Assembly: GCF_000155735.2 (NCBI RefSeq)
Contig: NC_020908.1
Span: 2,175,001 to 2,239,000 of the forward strand
Direction of reading: 5' to 3'
DNA: 64,000 nucleotides
Source: Octadecabacter arcticus 238
Lineage (GTDB): Bacteria > Pseudomonadota > Alphaproteobacteria > Rhodobacterales > Rhodobacteraceae
Shown: one piece after another, positions 26,808 to 35,956 of the stretch
Layout: the number at the start of each line of letters is the position of its first letter
How positions within the stretch are numbered: position 1 is the first letter of the stretch
Translations under genes and position numbers: made by a program
The notes under the pieces: generated by a model
Seen by the model: only the letters and a program-made list of their open reading frames with translations
What the model was told of the DNA's origin: nothing
The model's database searches: none

Positions 26808-28296
26808 GGCTATTTCGCGATTTGTGTGGGTAGTTTGTTTTCCGGTCACTCGACGATAGCCCTAGATGTTGTGGTGTAGGGCGACGCTGGCAGGTGGCTG
26901 AGTTTGCCAGAGATCAGATAGGCCATGAGGATGAGGTTGCGTGGTTTTCGATATCCTCTGGCGCGCGCCTTGGCGGCTTGGATTAAGCCGTTGATGGCCT
27001 CAACTGAGCCATTGCTCAGGGCGCTTTCAAAGCTGTTAAGGATACCATCCCAGTGGGTTTTCAGGGTCAGGGCGAGCTTCTTGAAGGGCGCTAGCTTGCT
27101 GCGGCGCGCCCATCGGAACCATGCGGTGAGCCGCTCTTCGGCCTCGGCGCGCGTGGTCGCCGCCGCAAAGATGTCGCGCAGCGCTTCCTTCAAGCGGAAG
27201 GCGCGCCCTGTCTTCAGCTGCATGCGTGATAGCGTGTGGTGCTGTGCAATCTGTTTTTTGGTCCACTTCTTTTTGTCCTTGAGCCACATCCATCGGCTTC
27301 GTTTCAGGGCGGGCTCTTCGCGCACCTCAGCACGCCTGACTTCTTCCAGCGCGGCGTTGGCCAGCTGGATGACGTGGAACCTGTCGAAGGTGATGGCCGC
27401 GTTCGGCAGATGCCGACCGATACCAGCAATATAGGCCCTGCTCATGTCGATGCAGGCGGCAGTGATGGCGTCCGGATCGCCACCATGGGTACGGAGGTCT
27501 GCAGTGAAAGTCTTGACCGTGCCCGCATCATGGCCTTCACAGGCAAAGAGCAGTCTTCCCGCCTTGAGATCATGGAACAGGGTGATGTAATTGTGGCCGC
27601 GCCGCGCTGCTGTCTCGTCGATCCCGACAGCCGTCACGTCGCTGAAGTCCTCCAGCTCGCGCGCAGCCGGGACGTAGTGGTCAAGCACGCGCCATGACCG
27701 GTCGTCCCCGATCTCGAGAAGATCGGCTATGGCCTTCACCGGCATCTCTTTGGCCAGAGCGATCACGAAGGCCTCGAACAATTGGCTGAAGCCGCTGCCA
27801 CTGCGCGCCCAGGGAACCGTGATCTGCCCTGTCTTGCCGCATGCGCTACAGGCAACACGGGGAACGGAGGCGTGGATGAAAGCCTTGTGCTCAAAGAAGC
27901 GCAGATGCTCCCAGGTCCGGGGCCGCGTGTCATGGACCGGCTGATCGGCCGCGCCACAGGACGGGCAGGCAAACCGGGTGCCAGGCTTGAAGCGGATCTC
28001 GAAGTGGATCTCCTTTGCCTTGGTATCGAAGCGCACGTCGGAAACGCTCCAGGGCGCTTGCAGACCAAGCGCAATCGTAAACAAGTTTGTCTCGGGCCCC
28101 ATGGTTCCCCTCCATCTTCTGATCTGTGGGAACTATATTCTACCTTGCGACATCGCAGACGCCAACAGATCCGGCGCGTCAGGCGCTGCGATATGTGAGG
28201 TCTACGCGCCAGACGCGCCTCACCTCGCGACCACAACATCTGGTGACAGCATCAAAAGGCCATCGCAGGCCTACCCACACAATTCGCGAAGGGACC
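26808..28296 (-). mobile_element. ISL3-family element, complete
   Basis: Inverted ends GGCTATTTCGCGATTTGTGT and, reversed, GGTCCCTTCGCGAATTGTGT. The bases tataa occur directly at both outer flanks (26803-26807 and 28297-28301); family duplications are usually 8 bp. Confidence 0.85.
26846..28102 (-). CDS. ISL3-family transposase
   Basis: A 418-residue protein with an N-terminal zinc finger (CPSCGAADQ and CSACGKTG), a central DDE domain (VGIDETAARRGHNY, CIDMSRAYIAGI) and the C-terminal Glu region SVEAINGLIQAAKARARGYR. The frame is intact and the length is normal. Confidence 0.93.
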   Translation of the reverse strand: MGPETNLFTIALGLQAPWSVSDVRFDTKAKEIHFEIRFKPGTRFACPSCGAADQPVHDTRPRTWEHLRFFEHKAFIHASVPRVACSACGKTGQITVPWARSGSGFSQLFEAFVIALAKEMPVKAIADLLEIGDDRSWRVLDHYVPAARELEDFSDVTAVGIDETAARRGHNYITLFHDLKAGRLLFACEGHDAGTVKTFTADLRTHGGDPDAITAACIDMSRAYIAGIGRHLPNAAITFDRFHVIQLANAALEEVRRAEVREEPALKRSRWMWLKDKKKWTKKQIAQHHTLSRMQLKTGRAFRLKEALRDIFAAATTRAEAEERLTAWFRWARRSKLAPFKKLALTLKTHWDGILNSFESALSNGSVEAINGLIQAAKARARGYRKPRNLILMAYLISGKLSHLPASPYTTTSRAIVE

Positions 28297-28301
28297 TATA
28301 A

Positions 28302-28512
28302 AAGCCATCAAAATAAGTGCGAAAATTTCGTCAATGCTCATGTCGTGTTCCACAGTGTGTTAGTTCAACTTACACCAAATATACAGCGCTTGCCAAACAC
28401 CGCAACTGTTCAGCATTCACGTCAATGTAGCGCTGTGTCGTTGCTGTGCCGCTTTCGGCGGCTGATCTGGCCCCAATCGTCACATATCCTGTGCATGACC
28501 TTGCCCAGAGTT
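28302..28512 (+). other. Short gap without a gene
   Basis: About 210 nt between ISL3 and an IS256 fragment. No convincing frame or structure is seen. Confidence 0.4.
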
Positions 28513-28650
28513 ATAGTCAAATCTGGTGTTTGAAGCTTGTCGGTCATGCAGCGATCTGGTCTGGGTTTGTGGCTTCAATTCCGTCTTTGAACGTGACGCC
28601 TGTGATGACTTTGGCGAGGCAATCAAAGCCTCGTAATTTTTTCAATTTTC
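28513..28650 (-). pseudogene. IS256-family transposase 3' fragment with element end
   Basis: The minus strand encodes ERKLKKLRGFDCLAKVITGV then TFKDGIEATNPDQIAA and a stop, matching the end of IS256 transposases (RxLKGxxxLPKVIxGxxFxDGIE). It is followed by the terminal repeat gtcaaatctggtgtttga, similar to the ends of the MITE at 23179. The rest of the gene is missing. Confidence 0.65.
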
Positions 28651-28703
28651 GCTCAGCGAGCTGGTCCCTTTTTACTCTGCGATTGACACATTCAGTTTGG
28701 CAT

Positions 28704-29408
28704 TCAGTTTGCTCCACAGCATTTTTTGTATTTGCGACCGCTGCCACAAGTGCATGAATCATTGCGACCCACTTTGGTCGATCTCGCTGGATCAGCATTC
28801 ATATTCGCAGCAGCCAACCAATTCGGGTTTTCAGCCATCGGTATCGGGGATTGTTCCTTGATCCAGTCGTTCATTATCACAACCATGTTTGGAATTAGAT
28901 CGCAGGCATGCTCACGCAGTTGGTCTTGTCTTGCGGTTGGCAGCGAGCTGTCTTCACGCTCCATCTCAATCAATCCACAAATTACAGAAAACGCGGCCTC
29001 TATCTTGTTATCGCCAGCGTTCATGTACTGCAGCCATGCTTTTGGACGCAGACGCATGGCCTGTTCAAAGCCACCAACCCAAAACTCCCAAAGCGGCTGA
29101 TCATCGCCTTCAGCAGGGTCCAATACGATTTCGTAGGGCTTCGTTCGATTGCTGAGATTTTGGGCAACTCGGTTGTAGTGCGCCATCACTGCGCCAATTG
29201 TTTCCTGCGCTTGGGCCATGCCTTCAAACTCAGGTTCGTCCTCCAAACCCCAAACTTCTGGCAACCATTCACTGGGCATGATCATATCAGGACACAGCAG
29301 TAGGCCTGCAACATAGCCATCAAGTTCACTGACACACATTGCGTCTAGCATCACTTGGAGATTGCCCAAAAGCTCTTCAAGGTGGTCGATTTCAGCGTCG
29401 GTGTGCAT
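28704..29408 (-). CDS. UPF0149/YecA-family protein with C-terminal SEC-C zinc motif
   Basis: A 234-residue protein with a helical UPF0149/YecA domain (ELDGYVAGLLLCPDMIMPSEWLPE, residues about 25-50, given here in part) and a C-terminal SEC-C motif, GRNDSCTCGSGRKYKKCCG, which binds zinc in SecA and many unrelated proteins. The start was set at 29408: its ATG overlaps the macro-gene stop (TGATG), a sign of translational coupling. It is the last gene of the brxHII-pglZ operon as I reconstruct it. Function is unknown; SEC-C proteins often bind ribosomes or other proteins. Confidence 0.8.
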   Translation of the reverse strand: MHTDAEIDHLEELLGNLQVMLDAMCVSELDGYVAGLLLCPDMIMPSEWLPEVWGLEDEPEFEGMAQAQETIGAVMAHYNRVAQNLSNRTKPYEIVLDPAEGDDQPLWEFWVGGFEQAMRLRPKAWLQYMNAGDNKIEAAFSVICGLIEMEREDSSLPTARQDQLREHACDLIPNMVVIMNDWIKEQSPIPMAENPNWLAAANMNADPARSTKVGRNDSCTCGSGRKYKKCCGAN

Positions 29409-29896
29409 CACTTTAATCTTTCCGCATAGGCTGCCAGAGTTGCGTCGTCGAAGCATATGAATGTTGCGTTGAGACTTTCAGGCACGAATTTGCGCAGTGT
29501 CACAATTGCGATCTCAGCAGCCAAGTCCAACGGAAACCGATAAATACCAGTTCCAATAGATGGTATGGATATGCTGGTGATGCCGTGCTCTTCGACAAGT
29601 TGGCAAATGGAACGGTAGGTCTGCGCCAAAACGTCAGCCTCGCCTCGCTTGCCATCCATGTAGCGAGGGCCGACTGCGTGTATAACGTACTCAGCGGGCA
29701 GTTCGAAAGCATTAGTCATCACCGCTTTACCGGGTTTGATGCAGTCAATTGCACGACACGCAAGTTCAAGCTGTGGGCCAGCAGCTCGGTGGATAGCGCC
29801 ACAAACACCGCCTCCCGCTAACAGGCTTGGGTTTGCTGAGTTCACGATGGCCTGCGCCGGTATTTTAGTGATGTCACCTAGCTTTGCGATAATCAT
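29408..29896 (-). CDS. Macro-domain protein (ADP-ribose-binding/deacylase type)
   Basis: A 162-residue protein that is a complete single macro domain of the MacroD type: GDITKIPAQAIVNSANPSLL, AGGGVCGAIHRAAGP, HAVGPRYMDGKRGE and SIPSIGTGIYRFP. Such proteins bind ADP-ribose and remove mono-ADP-ribose or O-acetyl groups. Before the IS3 insertion its ATG lay 3 nt after the stop of the small ORF at 33062, so it belonged to the same operon as the BREX-like genes. In its present state IS3 copy 2 separates it from the original promoter. Confidence 0.9.
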   Translation of the reverse strand: MIIAKLGDITKIPAQAIVNSANPSLLAGGGVCGAIHRAAGPQLELACRAIDCIKPGKAVMTNAFELPAEYVIHAVGPRYMDGKRGEADVLAQTYRSICQLVEEHGITSISIPSIGTGIYRFPLDLAAEIAIVTLRKFVPESLNATFICFDDATLAAYAERLK

Positions 29897-30199
29897 AGTT
29901 CAATAAATCTTCCCGATCAGTGGCGGCCCGGAACGTGTCAACGACTTTGAGACAGTGGCTTTTGGACTTTAGGCTTGGGTTTCTTCGGTTGGTTTTGGTG
30001 GGTTGATCCAGACGGCGGTCGGGATTTGAGGCGGTTTTGGTGGTTTGTGTACGAAGCGTTCGGGCGTGGCGAGGAATGCCGCGTCTAGTGTTGCTTGTCG
30101 CGCGGTGTAGATTTCTTGGGCCTGCCCAAAATGGATTTGGTCGGGCGTCATCAGACCAATCCCGGCGTGATGATGGTCTTGGTTATACCATGCAAAGAA

Positions 30200-31636
30200 G
30201 GGGATGTCCCGTACGATGTTGAAAATCGGGCGAGTGGCGCTGCTTGATTGATGGTTAGGCGACGTCCTTGATTTGGTCAAGCGTTACGGTATTGCGATGA
30301 TCTAGCAAAGCTTGCTTGAGAATGGGGAGTTGCTTGTAGGCCTTTAGGCGGCGGAAGCCTTTCGCGGCTTCCAGCATACCAGCCCCTGTCCAGCGCAGCG
30401 CCATTTTTGCATCGCGCCAGCGTTTGACGTTTCGACAGACCTGTCGGATCACGCTGTTCATAGATTCAATGATGTTGGTGCTGGCCAATGAGCGTCTCAA
30501 TTCCACAGGTAGCCCCAACCTAACAACAGTTAGAATTTCGTCTAGGCCCTCAAGGATCGACTTTGAAACGTCCGGAGCCTCAAGCTCTAGTCGCTGGGCA
30601 AGATTCCGCATCAACCGCTCGGCTTTGTCGGCATCATCAAGCTCCCATGCTTGCTTCAGCGCGCGGCGTACGGAGGCGTGCAGCTTTGGAGGAAGCCTGT
30701 CAGTTATGTTGCGGGCCTTGTGTATCTGGCATCTTTGGATGGGAATATCGGCACCAAATGTGCGCCGAATTGCCTTGGTCAGTGCCTTAGCCCCATCTAC
30801 GATGAACAAATAGCAGCCCGCTGGATCGAGCCCACGCTCTATCAGATTGTCCAAAAGCGCCTGAACCGTCGCGGCGTTCTCGGTCGCCCCTTCAATGACG
30901 CCCAGAGGGTGCTTTTCGCCTGAAACCTCCACACCCACGGCCGCAAGCACCAACAAATGATCGTCCAAATGCAGCCCGTCGATCTGGATCGCTACAAGGT
31001 CAAGCTCCGATAGATCAGATGACATCCACTCATCCAGGCGCGCTTGGGTGAGTGCTTTGAAGCGACGCGAAACTGCTGACCTGGACAGCCCGCTCCCTGC
31101 CTTATTAGGCACCTTCGCTTCGGGCAGCCGTACAGCTCGGTCATACTTACGGGTGGAAACATTCATCAACATTAGGCTCATTGCCCATTGTTCAAGGAAG
31201 CCACCCGAGGAGGCCTCTTCCCAGCTCGGCAGGACAATCTCTTTACCGGTCACTTTATCGCGCACACGGGCGCGCTCCAGCTCAATCTTCCCACCATGGA
31301 ACCCAACCTGACCTTTCGCGGTGCCCCATCTGTGGCCAGGCTTGTCAGTGCAATGCTCGTATCGGCCACCCGCCAGCGTATCTGCGTCCTCACCAAACAT
31401 CTGAACCAGACTGGCGACGCCCGCCGTCAGGCAGAACTGCTCGAAGCTCTCGCCAACTTTGTCCCAGGCTGTTTCCACGAGTTGATGAACATTCGACGCG
31501 CTGGCAAGTCCAGCGCTTGCTGTGATAGTCTTCTTCATGGTGTTGCTTCCTTTTGCGATTAAACACCCAGAGCCTACGGCTCAGGGGAAGCAACGCCACC
31601 CTAAATTAAAATTTCAACATTCTTCGGGACATTCCC
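30200..31636 (-). mobile_element. IS256-family element, complete (1437 bp)
   Basis: Inverted ends ggggatgtcccgtacgatgt and, reversed, gggaatgtcccgaagaatgt. It is inserted in orfB of IS3 copy 2. Instead of the 8-9 bp duplication typical of the family, 9 bp of the target are absent. Confidence 0.9.
30255..31538 (-). CDS. IS256-family transposase
   Basis: A 427-residue Mutator-type transposase with DDE residues in IQIDGLHLDDHLLV, FIVDGAKALTKAIRR and TNIIESMNSVIRQ, plus the CQIHKARNI motif. The frame is intact. It differs in sequence from the family of the MITE at 23179. Confidence 0.93.
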   Translation of the reverse strand: MKKTITASAGLASASNVHQLVETAWDKVGESFEQFCLTAGVASLVQMFGEDADTLAGGRYEHCTDKPGHRWGTAKGQVGFHGGKIELERARVRDKVTGKEIVLPSWEEASSGGFLEQWAMSLMLMNVSTRKYDRAVRLPEAKVPNKAGSGLSRSAVSRRFKALTQARLDEWMSSDLSELDLVAIQIDGLHLDDHLLVLAAVGVEVSGEKHPLGVIEGATENAATVQALLDNLIERGLDPAGCYLFIVDGAKALTKAIRRTFGADIPIQRCQIHKARNITDRLPPKLHASVRRALKQAWELDDADKAERLMRNLAQRLELEAPDVSKSILEGLDEILTVVRLGLPVELRRSLASTNIIESMNSVIRQVCRNVKRWRDAKMALRWTGAGMLEAAKGFRRLKAYKQLPILKQALLDHRNTVTLDQIKDVA

Positions 31637-32406
31637 GAATGCGCGAGCCTGCTCGATGGTTTCAAAGTTCTTGGGGAACTCTGGCTGATATTTCAGTGTT
31701 TTGAAGTGGGCTTCGGAGAACGGGTTGTCGTTTGAGGTGTGGGGCCGACTGTGGGACTTGAGCACACCAAGATCAACCAGCATCAGGGCTGTCGTCTTTG
31801 CCTTCATGGGCCCACCGCGATCTGCATGCAATGTCAGCTGATCGCGTGGAACCTCGTGTTTTTCCATCGCGTCGATGAACAGCTCTTTGAACTGGCTGGC
31901 GCTCTCCGCGTGCTCGACGCGCCAGCCAACAACGCGGCGGCTGAAGATGTCGAGGATGACATAGAGATAGAAGTAGGACCATTTCACCGGGCCCCTCAGC
32001 TTGGTGATGTCCCAAGACCAGACCTGATTGGGGGCTTCAGCTAGAAGTTCAGGCTTTTGATAGACGGGATGTGTGCGCTGTCGGCGGCGTTCGCCAACTT
32101 CGCCCTGCGCGGCCAATATCCGATACATCGTGCGGATTGAACACAGATAGGTGCCTTCATCCAGCAAGGTGGCAAAGACCTCTGTGGGCGTCTGATCCGC
32201 AAAGCGGGGTTCGCGCAGGTGGTGCAATACCTGGTCTCTTTCCCTTTCCGGCAGAGCCCGCGAAGACGCTGCGCGCGGTGGGCGTGTGCGTGGTGGTGCC
32301 GTCAGCGCCGCACGCTGTCGAAGAACGCTCGCGCGCGATAATGATAGCGCGGCGCAGACAGCCGAGGTCAAGCCGCTGCCGGTGGGCAATGCAATCGCGA
32401 CGGCCA

Positions 32407-32889
32407 TCATGATTTGCCGCTGCGCTCTTGCGTCTGCTCCATCTCGTCCAGAAGTCCCGCCACTTTTTTTTGGATGGCAATGATGGCTTCCGCCTGATCC
32501 AGACGGCGCCGCAAGGCTGTCACCTCACGGTTGGCCTTGGCCAGCTCAGCTTGCAATGGATTGGCAGGTGCCTTTTGTGGGCCACGGCGCATTGGCTGCA
32601 ATGCACCCAATGTGCCGGCCGCCCGCGCACGGCGCCAATCGGTCAGTGCAGAGGAATAAAGCCCCTCCCGCCGTAGAATGGCGGAAACCCCGCCAGTGTC
32701 TGCCACTTGGTCCGTCTCATCCAGAATGCGCAGTTTGTATTTGGCTGTGAAGTTGCGTCGCTTCGGGATGCTCGTCAGTTCCGCTGTGGGAGCCAACGGC
32801 GCATTGACAACGCGGGGAGGCGACGTCGGGGCCAAAACGGCTCCAGATCCAGCATCTGGCGAAAGTGGTGATTGTGAAGGCATAACCAT
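32407..32889 (-). CDS. IS3-family OrfA (copy 2)
   Basis: A 160-residue helix-turn-helix protein almost identical to the product at 12960. It is intact, but its partner orfB is interrupted. Confidence 0.85.
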   Translation of the reverse strand: MVMPSQSPLSPDAGSGAVLAPTSPPRVVNAPLAPTAELTSIPKRRNFTAKYKLRILDETDQVADTGGVSAILRREGLYSSALTDWRRARAAGTLGALQPMRRGPQKAPANPLQAELAKANREVTALRRRLDQAEAIIAIQKKVAGLLDEMEQTQERSGKS

Positions 32890-32959
32890 GGTTCTTCTCC
32901 TACGCCCTCAAGTGTAAACTTTAGCCAGTCAATTGTCTCACGCTTATTGGCACGGAGGG

Positions 32960-33062
32960 GCCAGTCTACTTGGGTACCCGTGCGCGATGCCCGAGTGTAC
33001 TTCCCTCGGTGCTCGACACGGACCTGTTTGCCGTCTTTGTCTTTTTTGCCCAGACCAAACAT
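32960..33062 (-). pseudogene. Small BREX-operon ORF truncated by IS3 copy 2
   Basis: The frame MFGLGKKDKDGKQVRVEHRG... starts at 33062 on an ATG overlapping the stop of the preceding ORF (TGATG) and runs into IS3. With IS3 removed and one gcc kept, the frame continues PPLIGKIY and stops at 29900-29902, giving about 42 residues. Longer roseobacter proteins share the HRGKYxRASRTG motif, so it may itself be an internally deleted version. Function unknown. Confidence 0.5.
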
Positions 33063-33256
33063 CAGCGCGTCTGGGGCGTTGCGTTCGCCTGAACCTGATC
33101 AATCGTATCGATCGCATCTTTGCGTCGCAATTCCACGCCAAGTAGTTCGCATTCAATCTTGGGATTGTTACTAACACGGTCTGGTAAATGGTCAGTGTGG
33201 TGGGCATGACTGTGAACGAGATGATCATATAACTCCCTCCGCAATTTTTCCATCAA
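33062..33256 (-). CDS. Small His-rich protein of unknown function in BREX-like operon
   Basis: A 64-residue protein with a histidine cluster (HLVHSHAHHTDHLPD, about residues 12-26), possibly metal-binding. Its start overlaps the brxA-like stop by 4 nt and its stop overlaps the next start, so it is translationally coupled. I do not recognise a family. Confidence 0.5.
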   Translation of the reverse strand: MMEKLRRELYDHLVHSHAHHTDHLPDRVSNNPKIECELLGVELRRKDAIDTIDQVQANATPQTR

Positions 33257-33969
33257 CTAATGATTGCAACAACCTGGGTGCCAGCTCCATCAGCACGCAC
33301 CTCAAGTGTTTTGGATTCTGACAAAATATACGGAATTGAGCTTCCTAAGTAGAACGGGAAATTCAAAGGGCTTGCTTCAAGTGATGCGATCGCGATAGGG
33401 CGATCAGAACTAAGCAGACAAGCCTCAACCAACCAATTAACGAACGAGGATTGCTCGATATTGATGGGCTGCTTCCGTAAAACCAGTTTTCCTTTGTTTT
33501 GTCTTTCAATGAGAACCCAATTATCTAAAGACTGTATAACCATGTTGGTCATCCTGCGGGTCCCTTCACGTTCGCCGTAGATTTCCGCCATCCTACGATG
33601 CACCTCAGCTGTGGTGCAGTCGCCTTGAAGTGAAGTTAGGCGGCCGATGATCTCAGCCACTTTGGCAAAGAAAGGGTATGTTACAATTGCCATGCCCCAT
33701 GTGAGAATAGCCGGCGGCGTATTGGGAGCCGCTTGAAAAAGCTCTACGGCTCTTAGCGCAAATGGCTCAAGGTTTTTGCGCGGCTCCAACCAGAGGCGGT
33801 TCAATACCGTTCTGGTCTTCTTTCTGGCTGCCGGTCCTGAATGTGCCTCATCCAAGATGGCTTCAAGTTCGTCGATCTCCGCGAGACCCGCCCTGACTTC
33901 TAGTGCTTTTGTCGCCCACTCAAGGCGAATAAAGCGGTCAAATCCAATCTTAGGTGCTATCGGTCTCAT
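33253..33969 (-). CDS. BrxA-like protein (BREX-associated)
   Basis: A 238-residue helical protein (FDRFIRLEWATKALEVRAG, LTWGMAIVTYPFFAKVAEI, EIYGEREGTRRMTNMVIQSL). Position after brxHII and pglZ is that of brxA in type 3 BREX operons, and I infer the assignment mainly from this context. BrxA proteins bind DNA. The start is 1 nt after the pglZ stop, so the genes are probably cotranslated. No clear catalytic motif is seen. Confidence 0.6.
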   Translation of the reverse strand: MRPIAPKIGFDRFIRLEWATKALEVRAGLAEIDELEAILDEAHSGPAARKKTRTVLNRLWLEPRKNLEPFALRAVELFQAAPNTPPAILTWGMAIVTYPFFAKVAEIIGRLTSLQGDCTTAEVHRRMAEIYGEREGTRRMTNMVIQSLDNWVLIERQNKGKLVLRKQPINIEQSSFVNWLVEACLLSSDRPIAIASLEASPLNFPFYLGSSIPYILSESKTLEVRADGAGTQVVAIIS

Positions 33970-33970
33970 G

Positions 33971-35956
33971 TTATTCTTTCTGCATTTTAATCTTCACGAA
34001 CGGCACTATCAGTTCCTCTAACGCCATCCCTCCATGAGCGACAATCTTATTTCCTTTAGGTACAAACGCGCCCCGATCACTTGCATAGAGTGGTAAGAAA
34101 TCAGTCGGAAGCCCGGGTCCGCCAAATTGAAATGCATCAATCCCGGGTGGAACAGATGAGGCAAGGTCTTCGCTTCGATAAGCTCTGACTCGCTCACCCT
34201 TCAATTCGGATACAACACCCTGGCTGAGCCGTCCAATGCCCTCAGCATCAACGTTGCCATGGTCCGCAGTTAGATAGATATGATACCCGTGCTTACTGAG
34301 CATGAGAAACAGCTTTTCGATGAAGCCGGTATCACACCATTCGCGAATTTGGCCTGCAATCCCGCGTTTGCCGAGCATTGCTCCGTGGACGACTTCATCG
34401 ATCATGTCGACTACCAGACCGGCCACTTTTGTCGTTGACTTCGAGAGAGCCTCCTCTAGCGCCTCCAGTTGTTCGGATCGCTTGAGCCCTTTCTGAAAGA
34501 TGACTTCGGTCTTTCGAAGCCCGTTCTCTTGCCAGAACTTTGCCCAGAGTGAAGGCTCTTGAGCAGTCGTGGCCATCGATTTCTGGAATTCTCGCGGTTT
34601 AAGTCCAGAAAAAAGCGCCTGACGAGAGATAGATGTCAGCGTTGGTAACCAAGCGAAACAGCCACCTTCGTCAGCGGAAAACCCGGGGGACCTTGCCGAC
34701 AAGTCCTCCCTAATTTGGACCCACTGGTCTAGCGCAAGACCGTCAAACACTAAAAGGGCGATACGCTCTTCCCCAGAGTCACGGCGCATGGCCAGATAAC
34801 GCGGCACATGATGTACCATCACGGGTGCCTTCGCGACTGGCAGAGAAGGCAAATCCGCGAAGTGCTGAAATACCCAATCCTTTAGGCGTACGTCGGCTTC
34901 CTTCTGCAACGTTTGGATCTGCCGTTGCAGGCCGTCTGCATCCGCAGCTTTCAGCTCATTAAAGCGATATAAGAGCTCAGCCAGACGACGGGCCGCTTCC
35001 ACCCAGTCTCGATGGGAAGCGCCGGTCGAAGGCAGATCTGTTGCGATCCGTTTTGCGCCTTCTGACACCAAGTGGGTAAGTGCCTGTGGGTCATTGATCA
35101 GCCCCACCCTTATCCAATCGGGCAGATCGTCAGGTTGGATATGTGCCTCTATGGGCTGAAGGGTGCCCTCGAGGAACATGGTGTCAATGATGACACGCAC
35201 ATCGGGGTGATCGAATGGTACTATGGGCGTATTGCTTTCAGCTAGCTTCCCCTCGCTGCTGGGTGTCTCGACGCCATACCGCACAATGAAGCGGGACCAC
35301 GCATCCTGAACTGTGCGAACCATAAAGGCTTTGGACTTAAGTAGTTCATCAATTGGCAAGGCATTTAGGGGCGTATCCCTTAAGACTGCTGCAACATGTT
35401 GTGCGAGAAGTTCGGGTAGCCCTGTACCACGATAGTGGAGCCGCAGAACTTCGCGCCAAAAATCCTCTGGCCTGCTCAGTAAATAAGGGCTGAGCCTAAA
35501 AATATGGGTAAGGATGAAATCTTTGGTCGCCCCCTCCCCAAGAGGCTGTGCCGCATGCTTTTTGCAAGCTTGAAACAAGACCTCGTGGTGTTCGGAGTCG
35601 ATTTGCCGGACGACACCATAGCTCAACTTGGGGAAAAGATCAGCCAGGCTCAGATTAAGCGTGCGGGCTGATCTGATGTAGTCCTAGGGGAGTGAGTTGA
35701 GGTCTGTGCCTCGCAGCTGCAAGACCAACGCCTTTGCCGTTCCTTCCCTGCCAGTATCCCATGCCGCCCGGTAGCGCTCCTCATACTCAGTCCTGAACGA
35801 AACAGAGTCTTCGAAGGGCAGGACTTCAAATCCGCGTTCACGAAGGCCGTGCAAGATGCGTTCATCCAAAAGGAGGCCATCCGGATCAAGAGCGATCCAG
35901 AAGCGTGAAAGATCGGCAGGAAACTCCTGCAGGATGCGGTCGATCCAAACACTCAT
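33971..35956 (-). pseudogene. pglZ: PglZ-family alkaline-phosphatase-superfamily protein with one amber codon
   Basis: The N-terminal piece (35956-35684) reads WIDRILQEFPADLSRFWIA and DGLLLDERIL, then LNSLP, TAG (35684-35686), then DYIRSARTLNLSLADLFPKL in the same frame. The large remainder holds the PglZ core: ALLVFDGLALDQWVQI, TSISRQALFSG, VVDMIDEVVHGAML and YLTADHGNVDAEGIG. These carry the metal ligands and nucleophile region of the superfamily. PglZ is the hallmark of BREX phage defence. A single stop, probably from a Tyr codon, interrupts an otherwise complete gene. Its start overlaps the helicase stop by 4 nt. Confidence 0.85.

Larger units (their letters stand above)
29969..32410 (-). 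pseudogene. IS3-family OrfB, interrupted by IS256 (copy 2)
   Basis: The 5' part (32410-31637) contains [27 protein letters not shown] and [13 protein letters not shown]. The 3' part (30199-29969) contains [18 protein letters not shown] to the end. The IS256 sits between, and 9 bp of the original gene (cctgcggca on this plus strand) are missing. Confidence 0.9.
29929..32959 (-). mobile_element. IS3-family element, copy 2, interrupted by IS256
   Basis: The same ends as copies 1 and 3 (ccctccg / cgttccg), flanked by a gcc duplication (29926-29928 and 32960-32962). It is inserted in a small ORF of the BREX-like operon. An IS256 (30200-31636) interrupts its orfB. Otherwise it is colinear with copy 3, apart from a 2-nt deletion upstream of orfA. 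Confidence 0.92.
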
